A DNA stretch of 35,464 nucleotides from positions 1-35,464 of the forward strand of contig CALGLR010000070.1 in NCBI GenBank assembly GCA_937959395.1, in the 5' to 3' direction. Below are positions 35,067 through 35,464 of the stretch, one piece after another. The notes beneath the pieces are model-generated. The model did no database searches. It was given only the letters and a program-made list of their open reading frames with translations, and was not told the origin of the DNA. The stretch is from an uncultured Flavobacteriaceae bacterium (lineage in GTDB: Bacteria > Bacteroidota > Bacteroidia > Flavobacteriales > Flavobacteriaceae). Position numbers and translations under genes: made by a program. Position 1 is the stretch's first letter, and the number at the start of each line of letters is the position of its first letter.

Positions 35067-35286
35067 TTATTTAATCAAGTAATTAAACTAGTAAATTGCT
35101 ATTGTAATATTTTATTTTAAGATAAATTAAAACTACACTCCCCAACTTCTCTATATTTATTTTTAACCTAAAATCGTTAGAGCTATTTACACTTTAGCTT
35201 TTTATCCTTTTACATTTCAATACCATTTTAACTTTGAAATCGTATGTTACTATATTGAATAGTGATATTAGCGTAGTAAAATGAAC

Positions 35287-35312
35287 TACCTCGAGGCAGA
35301 GCCATCGAGGTA
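35287..35312. repeat. Subterminal hairpin of an IS200/IS605-type element
   Basis: Perfect 8-bp arms TACCTCGA (35287-35294) and TCGAGGTA (35305-35312) around a 10-nt loop, directly after the transposase stop codon. Such end hairpins are bound by TnpA during single-strand transposition. Confidence 0.8.
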
Positions 35313-35464
35313 TCAAAACAATCGGAGTTGATCCGAATGTAATTTTTCATAATCTGAATTTCCTTGATTTTGAAGATATTTTTTTATCACTTCTTCATTT
35401 GCATACTGACCAACTGTGTTAACATAATAACCACTTGTCCAAAACTTTCCACCCCATAAAAATC
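35313..35464 (-). CDS. tnpA: IS200/IS605 TnpA transposase, C-terminal part
   Basis: The last 50 residues of the transposase run off the window edge; the frame reads LWGGKFWTSGYYVNTVGQYANEEVI and then KKYLQNQG before ending QLRLF. The Tyr of KKYLQNQ is the expected single catalytic tyrosine, and the Gln four residues later is the metal-ligand position in this family. The Y1 HUH enzyme cuts and joins single-stranded IS ends. The N-terminal HUH motif is outside the window, so intactness is unknown. Confidence 0.85.
   Translation of the reverse strand, partial: FLWGGKFWTSGYYVNTVGQYANEEVIKKYLQNQGNSDYEKLHSDQLRLF

Larger units (their letters stand above)
35287..35464 (-). mobile_element. IS200/IS605-family insertion sequence, right end (truncated by the window)
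   Basis: It comprises the 3' end of a Y1 transposase gene and the end hairpin; the rest lies beyond the right edge. The exact outer boundary is not determined and is probably a few to some tens of bases left of 35287. Confidence 0.75.

Noticed and set aside
1-35464. CRISPR arrays, rRNA genes or intact tRNA genes
   Set aside because: No regularly spaced long repeats, rRNA-like sequence or complete cloverleaf was seen on either strand.

Overview
The window looks like a chromosomal segment of a marine flavobacterium (Bacteroidota, Flavobacteriaceae-like). The evidence is an AT-rich sequence, TAnnTTTG-type -7 promoter elements, SusC/SusD pairs, type IX secretion (T9SS) C-terminal sorting domains, and GH16 galactanases with sulfatase and 3,6-anhydrogalactose catabolism genes.

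Left part (about 1-8.65 kb, all on the minus strand): an envelope-modification block. A PAP2 phosphatase, an ArnC-like GT2, a two-repeat LAB_N membrane protein, an ArnT-like GT39 and a sugar-nucleotide epimerase form one tight operon. Next to it are a Tat-exported PhoX/DUF839 lipoprotein and an OmpR-type response regulator/histidine kinase pair. The gaps in front of the regulator, PhoX and PAP2 genes each hold direct repeats with an exact 11-bp period (CTTAAG-N5-TTAAAG, or four tandem variants). They match closely the enterobacterial PmrA box. I infer a PmrAB-like regulon for cell-surface glycolipid modification. This is the least expected system in the window.

8.6-9.5 kb: a gap with the 3' half of a decayed tRNA-Met-like gene, a decayed reading frame and a strong terminator.

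Middle and right (9.5-35.1 kb): a sulfated-galactan utilisation locus. It has a kappa-carrageenase-like GH16 with T9SS domain; an operon galE / aldo-keto reductase / formylglycine-generating enzyme (FGE) divergent from a GntR-LacI-type regulator; a secreted jelly-roll protein; and a ~13 kb minus-strand operon of GH16, T9SS sulfatase, SusC, SusD, surface glycan-binding lipoprotein, enolase-superfamily cycloisomerase and aldehyde dehydrogenase. Upstream are a second, lipoprotein GH16 with a small secreted protein and, divergently, dgoK-dgoA and an AraC regulator. Expected flow: extracellular GH16 cleavage and desulfation (the sulfatase needs the FGE), SusCD import, oxidation of anhydrogalactose to anhydrogalactonate, cycloisomerisation to 2-keto-3-deoxygalactonate, phosphorylation and aldol cleavage to pyruvate and glyceraldehyde 3-phosphate. 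Having DgoK/DgoA rather than L-KDGal dehydrogenase/reductase genes favours D-anhydrogalactose (carrageenan/furcellaran) over agar or porphyran. The exo-glycosidases that would release the monosaccharides are not in the window.

The right edge carries the end of an IS200/IS605-type insertion sequence.
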